Shown here: piece by piece, positions 32,069 through 43,093 of the stretch
Layout of the letters: each line of letters starts with the position of its first letter
Numbering within the stretch: the first letter of the stretch is position 1
Assembly (NCBI RefSeq): GCF_029854215.1
Contig: NZ_CP122961.1
Span: 1,550,001 to 1,614,000 of the forward strand
Reading direction: 5' to 3'
Source of the DNA: Halomonas alkaliantarctica
Lineage (GTDB): Bacteria; Pseudomonadota; Gammaproteobacteria; Pseudomonadales; Halomonadaceae
DNA length: 64,000 bases
Position numbers and translations under genes: made by a program
The notes under the pieces: generated by a model
Seen by the model: the letters and a program-made list of their open reading frames with translations, nothing else
Told to the model about the DNA's origin: nothing
Databases searched by the model: none

Positions 32069-33532
32069 ATGAGCGGTGAAGTTCTCATCAATTTAACGCC
32101 AATGGAGACCCGCGTCGCGCTGGTTGAAAATGGCGTTTTGCAAGAGGCACTGATCGAGCGTTCCCGTCGGCGTGGCATCGTGGGCAATATCTACAAAGGC
32201 AAAGTAGTGCGTGTACTGCCTGGAATGCAGGCTGCCTTTGTTGATATTGGCCTAGAGCGGGCGGCGTTTATTCATGCCCATGAAGTGATGCCACCCGGCA
32301 CACCGCTCGATGAGCAGCAGACCATTGGCCAATTGCTTCATGAAGGCCAGGCGCTGGTGGTGCAAGCCACTAAAGACCCTATTGGTAGCAAAGGTGCGCG
32401 CTTAACCACACACCTGTCGGTTCCCTCACGCTACCTGGTGTATATGCCCGATTCGCCGAATCACGGCGTTTCGCAGCGCATTGAAGATGAGCGCGAACGC
32501 GAGCGTTTAAAAGCCTTGCTGGATAGCAGTATAGCGGAGCAGACGCTGGAAGTGACGGGCGGCTTTATTGTCCGTACGGCCGCGGAAGGTGTCGGTGACG
32601 AAGAGCTTAAAGGCGATATGCATTTTTTGCTGCGGCTGTGGCGTAAGGTGAGTGAGCGTAAGGTCACCGCGACGCCACAAAGCGTGATTTATGATGATTT
32701 GCCGCTCTTTATGCGCACTCTGCGCGACGTAATGCGAGACGATATTGAAAAAGTGCGTATCGATTCGCGGGAAAACTTCGTCAAACTGGTCGAGTTTGCC
32801 GAAGAGTTTATGCCCGATGCGGTTGAGCGGATTGAATACTACCCTGGCGAGCGGCCTATCTTTGACCTATACAGTGTCGAAGACGAGATCCAGAAAGCCT
32901 TGGGGCGTAAGGTGCAGTTGAAGTCCGGCGGCTATCTGGTGATTGACCCCACCGAGGCGATGACCACCATTGATGTGAATACCGGTGGTTATGTTGGTCA
33001 TCGCAACCTTGAAGAGACTATTTTCAAAACCAACCTTGAGGCGGCCACGGCGATTGCCCGCCAGCTTCGGTTGCGCAACCTGGGCGGCATCATCATTATC
33101 GACTTTATCGATATGAGCGATGTTGAGCATCAGCGTCAAGTGTTGCGCGTATTGGAAAAAGCCTTAGAGCGCGACCATGCTAAAACCAAGTGTACCGGCG
33201 TCACTGAGCTTGGCTTGGTTCAGCTTACCCGTAAACGGACCCGGGAGAGCCTGGAGCAGACGCTCTGTGAAGCCTGTCCCACCTGCAGTGGCCGCGGTAC
33301 GCTTAAAACCCCTGAAACTATCTGCTATGAGATCTTTCGGGAAATTTTGCGCGAAGAGCGTGCTTATAGCGCTGAAACCTACATGGTGCTGGCATCGCAG
33401 CCCGTCGTTGACCGTCTATTAGATGAAGAGTCAGCGGCAGTGGCCGATCTGGAGACGTTTATCAATAAAACGATTCGCTTTCAGGTAGAGCAGCACTACT
33501 CCCAAGAACAGTACGATATTGTGCTGATGTAA
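32069..33532 (+). CDS. rng: Ribonuclease G
   Basis: RNase G is an RNase E-family endoribonuclease that matures the 5' end of 16S rRNA and degrades some mRNAs. An S1-like RNA-binding region lies at about residues 35-120 (GNIYKGKVVRVLPGMQAAFV). The 5' sensor and DNase I-like catalytic domain follow, with metal-site Asp residues in DVNTGGYVG and IIIIDFIDM, and the CEACPTCSGRG zinc-link motif near residue 410. At 487 residues it lacks the long degradosome tail of RNase E. GGAA stands before the ATG. Confidence 0.96.
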   Translation: MSGEVLINLTPMETRVALVENGVLQEALIERSRRRGIVGNIYKGKVVRVLPGMQAAFVDIGLERAAFIHAHEVMPPGTPLDEQQTIGQLLHEGQALVVQATKDPIGSKGARLTTHLSVPSRYLVYMPDSPNHGVSQRIEDERERERLKALLDSSIAEQTLEVTGGFIVRTAAEGVGDEELKGDMHFLLRLWRKVSERKVTATPQSVIYDDLPLFMRTLRDVMRDDIEKVRIDSRENFVKLVEFAEEFMPDAVERIEYYPGERPIFDLYSVEDEIQKALGRKVQLKSGGYLVIDPTEAMTTIDVNTGGYVGHRNLEETIFKTNLEAATAIARQLRLRNLGGIIIIDFIDMSDVEHQRQVLRVLEKALERDHAKTKCTGVTELGLVQLTRKRTRESLEQTLCEACPTCSGRGTLKTPETICYEIFREILREERAYSAETYMVLASQPVVDRLLDEESAAVADLETFINKTIRFQVEQHYSQEQYDIVLM

Positions 33533-33534
33533 TC

Positions 33535-36500
33535 ATGCTGATTCGTTCGCTGGCGCGTTGGAGTTTGCTAATAGCGGCCTGGCTTTTGGGCAGCACGGCC
33601 GTGCTGCTGCTGCTGCTCCGTCTGGCAATCAGCCAATCCGATGCCCTTACTCCCCGCATCGAAGCGCTTCTTGAGGCGCGCATTGGCGTGCCGGTAACCA
33701 TCGAACGCCTATCACTTTCTCTCGCCCGAAATGACCTGCTGCTACGACTTGATGGGGTTAACGCCGAAACCCCCGATGGACAAGCGCTGTTTTCCCTTGA
33801 GCATGCGGGACTGCGCTTGGATACCTGGGCGTCGCTTGCCAATATGGCGCCGATTTTTAGCGATGCGCGCATCAGCGGTATACAGTTTCACCTCTATCAA
33901 GGTTCGGGGGTATCTTTGGAGTGGCCCGAGCCCGCTGAATTACCGCTATTGATAGCGGCAGAACCCGACGTGGACCTGGCCACCATTGATAGCTGGGCAG
34001 GCTTGATTTTGCGTCAACGTGTGTGGGTGGATGACACCCGCGTGGTGCTGCATGGCAAGCACGACACTGTCATGCTGCATGCTCAGACGCTGTTACTGAC
34101 CGGTGATGAGCGGCGCACAAGGCTAGAAGGTGCTATCAATATCGCGGAAACGCTAGAGCAGGCTCGCGATATTGCCCTACCTGCCGCTGAAATTAAGGTC
34201 GAAATGCAGCCCGGCCGACGCGGTTTTAGCGATTTTTCGGCAGCGCTGCAGTTGGATATTCAGCTTGATCAATTAGTTGCGCTGGCGGATATGTTCCGAC
34301 CTGATCATGCCGCTTATCTCGAGCAGGCCGGGGGCAGTGCTCGGCTATGGGGGCGCTGGAGCTCCGGACGCCTTGAGGAAGCTCGTGTCGCCGTCGACGT
34401 CCCACAGTTAACGCTACGCCATCAAGTTCAGTACGCCGTGTTAAGAGACATTAAGGCCAATGGTCTGTGGCAGCGCGACGGCGAAGGGGGTGAGGCGTGG
34501 CTAAGCGGCGACGCTGAGAGCGTGGAGTGGGCCCAGCCTCCCGGTGGCAGCGTTGGGCCGGCCTTGCCTCGCTACTGGCACGCTACCCATCAGCCTGGGC
34601 TCTGGGAAGTTCGCACCAGTGCCTTTGAGCTCGCCTCGCTGACCGCTTGGCGCGACTATGTATTGCTCCCCGAATCCGTTACGCGAGTATTGCAAACCCT
34701 CGCCCCCCGAGGGCAAGTCGAGGGGTTACATATTGGGCAGCAGGATGGCCGCTGGGGAGTGGACGCAGCGCTCTCGGGTGTGGAAGTGTCGCCGTGGCAG
34801 CAGGCGCCAGGTGGCGGTCCGCTGGACGCCTGGGTACAGGCGCGTGATTTTCGCGGTCGCGTTCTGTTTAGTAGTAGTGGCGATAGTACTCTCTATTTCC
34901 CAGAGTTTTTTGCCGCTCCCATGCAGCTTCGACGTGCTGAAGGGGAAGTCGAGTGGGTATACGATGGACCTAACACCATGGTGAGCGGTAAGAACCTTAG
35001 CGTTGACTGGGACGGGGCACAGATAGCGGGTGACTTCGGGTTGGTAACGGGTAATCAGCGCGGCCATTTTGGTTTGGATATTAATTTTAGTGACGTGGAC
35101 GCCCTGGAACGACCATTGGCTCAGTGGCTGCCGCTAAGCGTGATGGATGACGAGCTGCAGGAGTGGCTGCTCAATGATATAGGTGGCTACGTAAGCAAAG
35201 GCTCTCTGCAGCTAAGTCAGCCGTTGGGCGAAAGGGCGACCGCCAAGGATTTTACCGCGACGCTCGCGCTGGCGGTTACCCAGGGGCATCTGCCGATCGC
35301 GCCAGGCTGGCCGCGTATTGATGACGTCGAGGGCCGCCTTAAATGGCAAAATAGGGTGTTAGAAGCTGAAATCGATAATGCTCAGAGCCATGGCATCACT
35401 GCTTCAGAAGGCGAAGTGGTGATGGAGGATGAGACGCTCAACCTTTCGGGGCAGCTACAGGCGGATGGGCCAGCACTTGTGTCATTTTTACAGGCGATGC
35501 CCGAGATTGATCTTACCCAACTTAATGATTTGCGCGTAACTGGGAAGGTTGATGGCGATATCGCGCTCTCGTTGCCGTTAGAAAATCCCGAGACACTCCA
35601 ACTGGAAATTAATGCCCGGCCGCGTTTCTCGGAAGTGGTATATCAACCGCTTGATCTACGGCTTCAATCGGTGGAGGGTAATCTAGCCTGGCTTCAGGAT
35701 GGTGAGAGCTCCGGTCTCGTCGGTGAGGCCGGTGGTCAGTTGCTTGGGGGCCCTATCAACGCGGATATTGATACTCAAAGCGACGACATACAGCTACAGG
35801 GAAGAGTCGCTACCTCGGCGCTTTTTGGACTTGCTGGGCTAGATAACAGTCAAGGGCGCATGCCGCTAGAGGGACCGTTAGAGTGGCAGGGCAGTGTTGC
35901 TTTAACGCCAACGCCCACCCTGCGCATGGAGAGTCGTTTAGTCGGTGTCACCAGCCATCTGCCCGAACCCTTTGCCAAATCGCCACAGCAGGCTTGGCCC
36001 TGGACATTGACCGCCTATTTAGATGCAAAGCGCGTCGAGACACAGTTGGCCGATATCGCTGCAGCGCGACTTCAACTGCGTAACGGTGCGCTTGCCGGGA
36101 CACTCAACGTAGGTCGTCAAGCCGATCGCTTGCCCGGCTGGCCCTCCCAGCCAGGTTTTCGTCTAGATGCCACTGTGCCGCGCATTGATCCACTGGCATG
36201 GCAACAGGCGATTGCACCGTTGATGACAAGCGGAGCGTCTACGGGTGCGAGCAGTGGTGCTCAGCAGCCGCTGACACTGTCATTGTCCACGCCGTGTGTG
36301 GTTTACCAAGGTGAGTGTTTAGGCAGTCTTAACGCATCGGGAGGCATGAATGCTGGCCTGGTTGATGTAGGGCTCAGCGGTAACCTGGTTACCGGGCGGT
36401 TAGCGTACGATGCCCAATCACTTCAACCGTTAGATGTGACGATTGAAGCGCTGGCGCTAGACCGTTTGCTGGCGTTAGCCAATGTCGAGCATGACAGCGA

Positions 36501-37389
36501 TGCGCCGATGCCAGACTCCTGGATGGAATCGGTCGAAACCCAGCGCCAGGAACCTGTGGCCATACCTGATTGGCTAGCCGATGTACCTAACGGGCGACTA
36601 CGCTTAGCCGAAATTGCCATGGGGTCACGCCGCTTCGGCCCTTTGACCGCCTACTGGAAAACCGACGGCGAGCGTTTTTCGCTTACCCCCGTTGGCTTGA
36701 CCCTGGGTCAGATTTCGGCACGCGGCGAGCTGTATTGGGAAGGGGATGCTGTGTCCAGTCATACCCGTGCGGACGTTACGATTCAGGGCGGGGATATCGG
36801 TACTGCCCTTGAGCGCCTTGACCAACCGGTCGCTATGCGCAGCCGTAGTACCGATGTGGTTGCCTCGCTTGACTGGCCGGGGGCGCCCTGGCAGTTGGAG
36901 TTAAGCCGCTCAGACGGCTATATCAGCACCGATATTCGTGATGGCAGCTTTGTCACTCTGGATTCGGCGCCTGCGCGTTTAATTGGCTTGCTCAATTTCG
37001 ATAATATTTTACGTCGCCTGCGCTTGGATTTTTCTGACGTAACCGGCCAAGGCACAGCATTTGATCGTGTTCAAGGCACGGCCGATGTGACCAGTGGGCT
37101 GCTGAGACTTCGCGGCCCATTGCAAATTGATGCCCCGGCCGCCACCCTAGCGTTTACCGGCAGTGTCGACCTGGTGACGCGTGAACTTGACCAGCGGCTT
37201 GGCGTCACACTCCCAGTGACGCAAAGTTTACCCATCGCGGCGATTGCCGTTGGCGCGCCCATCGTGGGCGGCGCGCTGTTCCTTGCTGACCAGCTGTTTG
37301 GCGACGCCTTAGATCGCGCCACGACACTCCATTATCGCGTGCGAGGTCCTTGGACCTCGCCGCAGGTTACTTTAGAAGGCCCCCAATGA
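33535..37389 (+). CDS. yhdP: YhdP family protein (AsmA-like, large envelope lipid-transport protein)
   Basis: This is a 1284-residue protein with one N-terminal membrane anchor (about residues 7-29) and a very long periplasmic beta-rich body ending in an AsmA-like C-terminal domain. YhdP of E. coli is one of the AsmA-like proteins that carry phospholipids across the periplasm to the outer membrane. Gene order rng-yhdP-tldD is the same as in E. coli. It starts two bases after rng and its TGA overlaps the tldD ATG. The assignment rests on size, topology and context more than on single motifs. Confidence 0.9.
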   Translation: MLIRSLARWSLLIAAWLLGSTAVLLLLLRLAISQSDALTPRIEALLEARIGVPVTIERLSLSLARNDLLLRLDGVNAETPDGQALFSLEHAGLRLDTWASLANMAPIFSDARISGIQFHLYQGSGVSLEWPEPAELPLLIAAEPDVDLATIDSWAGLILRQRVWVDDTRVVLHGKHDTVMLHAQTLLLTGDERRTRLEGAINIAETLEQARDIALPAAEIKVEMQPGRRGFSDFSAALQLDIQLDQLVALADMFRPDHAAYLEQAGGSARLWGRWSSGRLEEARVAVDVPQLTLRHQVQYAVLRDIKANGLWQRDGEGGEAWLSGDAESVEWAQPPGGSVGPALPRYWHATHQPGLWEVRTSAFELASLTAWRDYVLLPESVTRVLQTLAPRGQVEGLHIGQQDGRWGVDAALSGVEVSPWQQAPGGGPLDAWVQARDFRGRVLFSSSGDSTLYFPEFFAAPMQLRRAEGEVEWVYDGPNTMVSGKNLSVDWDGAQIAGDFGLVTGNQRGHFGLDINFSDVDALERPLAQWLPLSVMDDELQEWLLNDIGGYVSKGSLQLSQPLGERATAKDFTATLALAVTQGHLPIAPGWPRIDDVEGRLKWQNRVLEAEIDNAQSHGITASEGEVVMEDETLNLSGQLQADGPALVSFLQAMPEIDLTQLNDLRVTGKVDGDIALSLPLENPETLQLEINARPRFSEVVYQPLDLRLQSVEGNLAWLQDGESSGLVGEAGGQLLGGPINADIDTQSDDIQLQGRVATSALFGLAGLDNSQGRMPLEGPLEWQGSVALTPTPTLRMESRLVGVTSHLPEPFAKSPQQAWPWTLTAYLDAKRVETQLADIAAARLQLRNGALAGTLNVGRQADRLPGWPSQPGFRLDATVPRIDPLAWQQAIAPLMTSGASTGASSGAQQPLTLSLSTPCVVYQGECLGSLNASGGMNAGLVDVGLSGNLVTGRLAYDAQSLQPLDVTIEALALDRLLALANVEHDSDAPMPDSWMESVETQRQEPVAIPDWLADVPNGRLRLAEIAMGSRRFGPLTAYWKTDGERFSLTPVGLTLGQISARGELYWEGDAVSSHTRADVTIQGGDIGTALERLDQPVAMRSRSTDVVASLDWPGAPWQLELSRSDGYISTDIRDGSFVTLDSAPARLIGLLNFDNILRRLRLDFSDVTGQGTAFDRVQGTADVTSGLLRLRGPLQIDAPAATLAFTGSVDLVTRELDQRLGVTLPVTQSLPIAAIAVGAPIVGGALFLADQLFGDALDRATTLHYRVRGPWTSPQVTLEGPQ

Positions 37390-38837
37390 TCGCATATAAA
37401 AGTGATGTAGATACGGCTGCTGCCATCCTGTTGACCCCTGGAGGGCTTGATTTAGACGCCTTGGAAACGGGGCTGGGCTACGCTATGGGCGCGGGCATTG
37501 ACTACGCGGATCTCTATTTTCAGCGTACCTGGCAAGAGGGCTGGGTGCTGGAAGATGGTGAGGTGAAAGAAGCTAGTTACAATATTGACGGTGGCGTCGG
37601 CGTGCGCTCACTGGCCGGTGAAAAAACCGGCTTTGCCTACTCCAACCAAATTACGGCCGATGCGCTAATGGATACCGGCCGCACGGCGGCAGGTATCGTG
37701 CGCAGTGGTCAACGCTTGCCTGGGCAGTTGGTGCGTCCGGTTTCCGCCACGTCGCGCTATGCGGGGATTGACCCCTTAGCAGGGCTAAGCGCCGAAGACA
37801 AAGTCGCCATGCTAAAACAGGCTGACAAAGTCGCTCGTGCTGCAGACCCGAGCATCAGTCAAGTGAGTGCTTCCCTATCAGGTACCTACGAAGTGGTGCT
37901 GGTGCGGGCCAGTGATGGCACCCTGGCGGCGGATATTCGTCCGCTGGTGCGCTTTAACGTCAGCGTTATCGCGGTTAAAAATGGTCGTCGGGAACGTGGC
38001 AGTGCGGGCGGCGGTGGCCGTTACTCCATGGCCAAACTGCGCGATGACCAAGTGGCCGAGCAGTACGCTAAAGAGGCGGTGCGTCAGGCGCTGGTCAATC
38101 TAGAAGCCGTCGATGCGCCCGCTGGACAAATGCCCGTAGTGCTGGCATCAGGGTGGCCGGGAATTTTACTTCATGAAGCCGTCGGTCACGGCCTGGAAGG
38201 CGATTTCAACCGTAAAGGCAGTTCCGCCTTTGCGGGTAAGATGGGCGAGCGCGTGGCCGCTAAAGGCGTGACCATTGTCGATGATGCGACACTGTCGGAT
38301 TGCCGAGGCTCTATGAGCATGGATGACGAGGGCACGCCGGGCCAATACACGCCGCTTATCGAAGACGGCATTTTGACCGGCTATATGCAGGACAAACTCA
38401 ATGCCCGCTTAATGGGTATGGCCCCTACAGGCAACGCGCGACGTGAATCCTTTGCCCATTTGCCAATGCCACGCATGACCAACACCGTCATGCTCGCAGG
38501 CCAAGATGAGCCTGGCGATATTATTAAAAGCGTTAAGCGCGGCATCTATGCGGTGAGCTTTGGCGGTGGGCAGGTAGATATCACCTCGGGCAAATTTGTG
38601 TTCTCCGCCAGTGAAGCCTACCTGATTGAAGACGGTAAAGTGACGGCGCCGGTAAAAGGGGCCACGTTAATTGGTAACGGTCCGGAAGCGATGCAGCGGG
38701 TGTCCATGATTGGCCACGATATGGCGCTGGATACTGGTATTGGCGTGTGTGGTAAAGAGGGGCAGGGCGTACCGGTCGGTGTCGGCCAGCCCACCCTGAA
38801 ATTGGATGAGCTAACCGTCGGCGGGACACAGTCTTGA
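37386..38837 (+). CDS. tldD: Metalloprotease TldD
   Basis: TldD is the catalytic half of the TldD-PmbA(TldE) heterodimeric zinc protease, known from microcin maturation and CcdA antitoxin degradation. The zinc motif HEAVGH (H263-E264-x3-H268) sits in [13 protein letters not shown]. The protein is 483 residues from the ATG at 37386, which overlaps the yhdP stop (ATGA); the frame extends 12 codons further into yhdP, but without family similarity. pmbA, its partner, lies only 0.7 kb downstream on the same strand, across the opposite-strand darP. Confidence 0.96.
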   Translation: MIAYKSDVDTAAAILLTPGGLDLDALETGLGYAMGAGIDYADLYFQRTWQEGWVLEDGEVKEASYNIDGGVGVRSLAGEKTGFAYSNQITADALMDTGRTAAGIVRSGQRLPGQLVRPVSATSRYAGIDPLAGLSAEDKVAMLKQADKVARAADPSISQVSASLSGTYEVVLVRASDGTLAADIRPLVRFNVSVIAVKNGRRERGSAGGGGRYSMAKLRDDQVAEQYAKEAVRQALVNLEAVDAPAGQMPVVLASGWPGILLHEAVGHGLEGDFNRKGSSAFAGKMGERVAAKGVTIVDDATLSDCRGSMSMDDEGTPGQYTPLIEDGILTGYMQDKLNARLMGMAPTGNARRESFAHLPMPRMTNTVMLAGQDEPGDIIKSVKRGIYAVSFGGGQVDITSGKFVFSASEAYLIEDGKVTAPVKGATLIGNGPEAMQRVSMIGHDMALDTGIGVCGKEGQGVPVGVGQPTLKLDELTVGGTQS

Positions 38838-38874
38838 CTGGCGGTCTTGAAAAACGGTCTTAAAAAGGCGGTTT

Positions 38875-39396
38875 TTAAAGAGCTAAGGTTTCGCGCAGGT
38901 GTTTGAAGAGCTTGCGTGAGCTGGTCGGGGGTTTGCCCTGCTCGCGTTCCCGCTGGGCATTGCGAATCAATTGACGAAGCGGCTGGCGGTCAGCATCGGG
39001 GTGCTCCGCCATAAACAGATCAACCGCTGCGTCGCCCTCGTCAATTAAGCGTTCCCGCCATTTTTCGAGCCGATGAAACGCGTGGTCGCGCTGCTCCTGC
39101 TCTTGGTCGATGGAGTCGAACACGGCTTGAATGGCGGTGAGATCCTCTTTACGGATTAACTTGCCGACATACTGCATGTGGCGGCGGCGACCCTCATGGG
39201 AACGAATGCGCGAGGTTTCCTCGATAGCGCGCAGCATATCGTCAGAGAGGGGGAAACGGGCGCGTTCCGCCGGTCGCATGGCGATTAAGGTTTCCCCAAG
39301 TGCCTGTAAGGCATGCATTTCGCGTTTGAGTTGCGACTTGCTAGGGCGTTCTTCCTGGTCTTCTACTTCAATGGGATCGGGACGTTGCTTACGCAT
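38875..39396 (-). CDS. darP: Ribosome biogenesis factor DarP (YjgA)
   Basis: DarP (YjgA) associates with late 50S precursors. The 173-residue protein is highly charged and helical, with the family's SKSQLKREMHALQALGE and RRRHMQYVGKLIRKED segments. The frame runs 44 codons further upstream, but the ATG at 39396 (MRKQRPDPIEVEDQEERPSK) gives the normal family start. In many gammaproteobacteria yjgA and pmbA are divergent neighbours, exactly as here. Confidence 0.93.
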   Translation of the reverse strand: MRKQRPDPIEVEDQEERPSKSQLKREMHALQALGETLIAMRPAERARFPLSDDMLRAIEETSRIRSHEGRRRHMQYVGKLIRKEDLTAIQAVFDSIDQEQEQRDHAFHRLEKWRERLIDEGDAAVDLFMAEHPDADRQPLRQLIRNAQREREQGKPPTSSRKLFKHLRETLAL

Positions 39397-39519
39397 AGTG
39401 TGACTCACAGACAAGATTCGTGGCGGCATTATACCAGCTGCGAGTACAACATTGATTCGCCAATGACACTCTCTTGAAAGACTTTGCTTGAGAGACATTC
39501 GGTTGAAAAAGGAGGCCAT

Positions 39520-40860
39520 ATGGCACAAGCATTTGATGCATCCGCGCAGCAGTCGCTATTGACCGCGCGCGCCGAGGAGGCGCTAGCGCTGGCGAAACGC
39601 TTGGGCGCGGATGCTGCTGAAGTGGGCGCAAGCGTCGATCAGGGAATCGGCGTTAGTGTACGCCTGGGCGAAGTTGAAACGGTTGAGTTGTCTCGTGACC
39701 AAGGCATTGCCGTCACGCTTTACGTAGGCCAGCGAAAAGGCAGCGCTTCATCCACAGACGCCAGCAGTGCCTCGATCCAGGCCGCCGTCGAGAAAGCCCT
39801 GGCGATTGCCCGCTATACCGGCGAAGACCCGGCCGCTGGACTGGCCGATGCATCGCTCATGGCTACTGAATTGCCCGATTTAAAAGTGCACTACCCCTGG
39901 GCGCTCACAACGGATGAGGCGATTGAGCTGGCGCTTGCCTGCGAGCAGGCGGGGCGAGACGTTGAAGGCATCTCCCAGTCGGATGGCGCGTCACTCTCGA
40001 GTGGTGAAGGAGTACGCGTTTACGCCAATAGCCACGGCTTTTTAGGCACCCAAAAGGGCAGCAGCCACTCTCTTTCGTGCATGCTGATTGCCCAAGATGC
40101 GAGCGGTATGCAGCGCGATTACGACTACACGTCTGCCCGTGACCCCAAGGCGCTGCGCGACCCTGCCGATGTGGGCCGAGAAGCCGCCGCGCGAACGCTG
40201 CGCAGGCTCGGCGCTAAACGCCCACCCACGGGCACCTTTCCTGTGCTGTTTGACCCGTCGTTGGCCAGTGGCTTAATTGGCCACCTGCTCGGTGGTTTAG
40301 CCGGTGGCGCGCTCTACCGTCAGTCCTCTTTTTTGTGCGACCGGCTCGGTACGACGCTGTTTCCCGACTGGTTTAGTCTCGAAGAGCGGCCGATGGAGAT
40401 CGGCGCCACGGCTAGCTCGCCTTTTGATGGGGAAGGCGTACAAACGCGCAACAATCGATTTATCGACCAGGGCAGCATTGCCAGCTATATGCTCTCCTCC
40501 TACAGCGCTCGTCGTCTCGATATGCAAACCACGGGCAATGCCGGTGGGGCGCGAAACGTCCGATTAGCGGCGCCGCTGCAATCGCGCGAAAGCCTGCTGC
40601 AAGAGATGGGGCGGGGTATTTGGGTGACCGAGTTGATGGGGCAGGGCGTGAACGGGGTGACCGGTGACTACTCCCGCGGTGCGGCAGGTTTTTGGGTCGA
40701 AAACGGGAAGGTGCAGTACCCGGTCGAGGAGTTCACCATTGCTGGGAACCTGGAGCGGATGTTTGCTGGCTTAGTGGGTATTGGCGATGACACCGATACC
40801 CGCGGCAGTGTTCACACGGGTAGCTGGTTGATTGATGCCATGACCGTGGCGGGTGACTAA
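39520..40860 (+). CDS. pmbA: Metalloprotease subunit PmbA (TldE)
   Basis: PmbA (TldE) is the non-zinc partner of TldD; the heterodimer trims unfolded peptides. The 446-residue protein shows the U62/TldE fold with GVSVRLGEVETVE near the N-terminus and GVNGVTGDYSRGAAGFWVENG near the C-terminus, and lacks HExxxH, as expected. The ATG at 39520 has AAGGAGG five bases upstream and is preferred over an in-frame codon at 39484. It is convergent with npr, 16 bases away. Confidence 0.95.
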   Translation: MAQAFDASAQQSLLTARAEEALALAKRLGADAAEVGASVDQGIGVSVRLGEVETVELSRDQGIAVTLYVGQRKGSASSTDASSASIQAAVEKALAIARYTGEDPAAGLADASLMATELPDLKVHYPWALTTDEAIELALACEQAGRDVEGISQSDGASLSSGEGVRVYANSHGFLGTQKGSSHSLSCMLIAQDASGMQRDYDYTSARDPKALRDPADVGREAAARTLRRLGAKRPPTGTFPVLFDPSLASGLIGHLLGGLAGGALYRQSSFLCDRLGTTLFPDWFSLEERPMEIGATASSPFDGEGVQTRNNRFIDQGSIASYMLSSYSARRLDMQTTGNAGGARNVRLAAPLQSRESLLQEMGRGIWVTELMGQGVNGVTGDYSRGAAGFWVENGKVQYPVEEFTIAGNLERMFAGLVGIGDDTDTRGSVHTGSWLIDAMTVAGD

Positions 40861-40876
40861 CAGGTACAAGCGACGG

Positions 40877-41146
40877 CTACTGATCTTCCTCAAAGCGGGC
40901 GTCGAACAGCGCTTGGATAGCTTCAAGCGCTTGGTCGGCGTCTTCACCTTCGGCGGTGATGGTAAGCTCAGTACCGTAAGGCGCGGCGAGCATCAGCAGT
41001 GACATGATGTTGGCGGCATCAGCCACCTGTTGCTGTTTGTAAACACGGATTTTAGCCGTGAACTGTTGGCCGCATTTGACCAGTTTGGTCGCCGCGCGAG
41101 CGTGTAGTCCGCGTTGATTGGTAAGTGTAAGTTTGCGTTCTGGCAC
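40877..41146 (-). CDS. npr: Nitrogen-PTS phosphocarrier protein NPr
   Basis: NPr is the HPr-like carrier that passes phosphate from EI-Ntr to EIIA-Ntr in the nitrogen phosphotransferase system. The 89-residue protein has the phosphorylated His in NQRGLHARAATKL (H15) and the MSLLMLAA helix of the regulatory site region. The start is GTG at 41146, behind AAGGA. It is the last gene of the rpoN-hpf-ptsN-rapZ-npr series, the standard order in gammaproteobacteria. Confidence 0.95.
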   Translation of the reverse strand: MPERKLTLTNQRGLHARAATKLVKCGQQFTAKIRVYKQQQVADAANIMSLLMLAAPYGTELTITAEGEDADQALEAIQALFDARFEEDQ

Positions 41147-41191
41147 CCTGGTTCCTTTTCGCCGAGTGGTGTCATTAATGGATAGATGCGC

Positions 41192-42124
41192 TTAAGAGGT
41201 CTCTGGCCGCTCGTTAGTGGTAGAAGTGCTGACGAGGGGAGCGGTCGACTGTTCGCTTAAGGTGTAGTGCAGCCCCAGTTCGCGGTGGCGGAGTTGAACG
41301 TCGCCCATGCTAGGCGCCAATTTTTCCGCTAACTTCTCGACCATATAGACCGAGCGATGCTGGCCACCGGTACAGCCAATCGCGATAGTCATGTAGCTGC
41401 GCTGGCTATTCTGGTAAGCGGGTAACCAACGCTCTAGCCAGGCCAGAATATCGTTGCTCATGGCATCAACGATTGGGTAGCTGCTCAAAAAGGCCACAAT
41501 GTCGGCGTCGCGGCCATTGAGCTGGCGCAGCGTTGGATCCCAATAAGGGTTCGGCAGACAGCGCACATCGAACACTAAATCAGCGTCTAAGGGCACACCG
41601 CGTTTGTAACCAAACGACTCGAGCGTCAGCGTTAACTTATCATGCTGCTGATGTGCTACTTGGTCGGTAATACGACGGCGTAAATCGTGTACCGATAACC
41701 GTGAAGTATCGATCAAAAGGTCGGCTAGGTCGCGAATATCCTCCAGCGTTTTCTCTTCTTTATCGATCGCTTCTTCTAAGGTCATCTCACTGTCACGGGT
41801 CAGCGGATGACGGCGCCGCGTTGCGGAGTAACGCTCAAGCAGTATGCGTGCATCGGTCGTCAGGTAGATGACTTGAAAGTCGATATTACGCTGGCGCAAC
41901 TCTTCTAACAACGAAGGCAGTCGTTCCAGCGCCCCTGGTAAATTACGGGCATCAATGCTGACCGCCAAATGAGCCCGGGCGCCCTGGTCGCGTAATTCAT
42001 CCACCAACGACCCCAGCAGCATAGCGGGGAGGTTATCAATCGCGTAGTAGCCAAGATCTTCCAGCGCTTGCAAGGCGATAGATTTACCTGACCCGGAGCG
42101 GCCGCTAATAATCACCAGTTGCAT
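41192..42124 (-). CDS. rapZ: RNase adapter protein RapZ
   Basis: RapZ binds small RNA GlmZ in E. coli and hands it to RNase E, controlling glucosamine-6-phosphate synthesis. The 310-residue protein has the N-terminal P-loop ISGRSGSGKS (6-15), a Walker B-like region, and the conserved C-terminal GCTGGQHRSVYMVEKL. The frame opens 8 codons upstream, but MQLVIISGRSG at 42124 is the family start. A Ser/Thr-rich tail ends the protein. It sits between ptsN and npr. Confidence 0.95.
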   Translation of the reverse strand: MQLVIISGRSGSGKSIALQALEDLGYYAIDNLPAMLLGSLVDELRDQGARAHLAVSIDARNLPGALERLPSLLEELRQRNIDFQVIYLTTDARILLERYSATRRRHPLTRDSEMTLEEAIDKEEKTLEDIRDLADLLIDTSRLSVHDLRRRITDQVAHQQHDKLTLTLESFGYKRGVPLDADLVFDVRCLPNPYWDPTLRQLNGRDADIVAFLSSYPIVDAMSNDILAWLERWLPAYQNSQRSYMTIAIGCTGGQHRSVYMVEKLAEKLAPSMGDVQLRHRELGLHYTLSEQSTAPLVSTSTTNERPETS

Positions 42125-42211
42125 AGAGTCTCTCTTTGCTTTGATCAAGCTGCGTTGAGGGAGGTGAGCGAATAATCTGCTGTGCTGTGCCCTGAAGAGG
42201 GTCTCAGGTTC

Positions 42212-42682
42212 TTAGGCCGCTGATTGCTCGCGAATTTTAGCGGTAATCAGCTCAAGCAGTTCGCGCTGGCTGGATGCTTTACGCAGTTGATGACGTGTGT
42301 CCGCATCATTCATGATGGTCGCTACTTGGCCCAGTAATGAGAGATGCGTGTCGTCTGCTTCTTCGGGAACCAATAGCACGAACACCAGATCAACCGGATC
42401 ACCATCAATAGCGTCAAAATCGATCGCTTCAGCCAGTTTTAAAAACCCGGCGATAGGCGCGGTGCAGTGTGGGCTACGCGCATGAGGAATAGCCACGCCG
42501 TTACCGATACCCGTACTGCCTAAGCGCTCGCGGCCGATTAAACGGCTAAACACTTCTTGGCTGTCCAGGCTGGGAATATTTTGGGCGATAAAGGTGCTGT
42601 AAAATTCCAGCACCCTTTTTTTGCTGCCCCCGGGCACGTCAAACAGAACGCGTTCCGGGGGGAGTATGGTTTCCAACGTCAT
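42212..42682 (-). CDS. ptsN: Nitrogen-PTS EIIA component PtsN
   Basis: PtsN (EIIA-Ntr) is the terminal phosphoacceptor of the nitrogen PTS and regulates potassium transport, nitrogen and stress genes by its phosphorylation state. The 156-residue EIIA domain has the active His in GNGVAIPHARSP (H67). The frame runs 37 codons upstream into hpf, but MTLETILPPERV at 42682 is the typical start and leaves four bases after the hpf stop. No EIIB/EIIC partner is nearby, as normal. Confidence 0.95.
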   Translation of the reverse strand: MTLETILPPERVLFDVPGGSKKRVLEFYSTFIAQNIPSLDSQEVFSRLIGRERLGSTGIGNGVAIPHARSPHCTAPIAGFLKLAEAIDFDAIDGDPVDLVFVLLVPEEADDTHLSLLGQVATIMNDADTRHQLRKASSQRELLELITAKIREQSAA

Positions 42683-42686
42683 TGAA

Positions 42687-42995
42687 TTAGCGCACACCAG
42701 CGCCTTGGGCGCGAGCTTGTGCTTTTTCCTTATGTTTAACGAGTTGACGATCAATTTTGTCCGCCAGCGCGTCAATAGCGGCGTACATATCACTGTCTAG
42801 GGCTTCCGCATGTAAATCAGCACCTGCGGCGTGCAGTGTACAAGCGGCCTGCTGGCGCTCTTTCTCCACTGATAAGGTGACTTGCACCGTGGTTATATTG
42901 TCGTAATGGCGCTCTACACGCTCAAGCTTTTCGTTGACATAGTCACGCAAGGCGTCAGTCAGTTCTACGTGATGACCAGTGATATTTACTTGCAT
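42687..42995 (-). CDS. hpf: Ribosome hibernation promoting factor (short HPF)
   Basis: HPF binds the 30S decoding region and helps form inactive 100S dimers in stationary phase. The 102-residue protein has the fold and motifs of short HPF/YhbH: MQVNITGHHVELTDALRDYV and KLERVERHYDNI, given here only as N-terminal landmarks. The ATG at 42995 is chosen over a codon 20 positions upstream; AGGAGC precedes it. It lies between rpoN and ptsN, where it is often sigma-54-linked in other species. Confidence 0.95.
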   Translation of the reverse strand: MQVNITGHHVELTDALRDYVNEKLERVERHYDNITTVQVTLSVEKERQQAACTLHAAGADLHAEALDSDMYAAIDALADKIDRQLVKHKEKAQARAQGAGVR

Positions 42996-43093
42996 TGACG
43001 TGCTCCTTATCCATCGGACTGTACTTCGATTGTAACCCTTTTTGCCGCGTTGCAAAGCCCTTGTCGAGAGTTTCCCTGAAACGTTAACAAAGG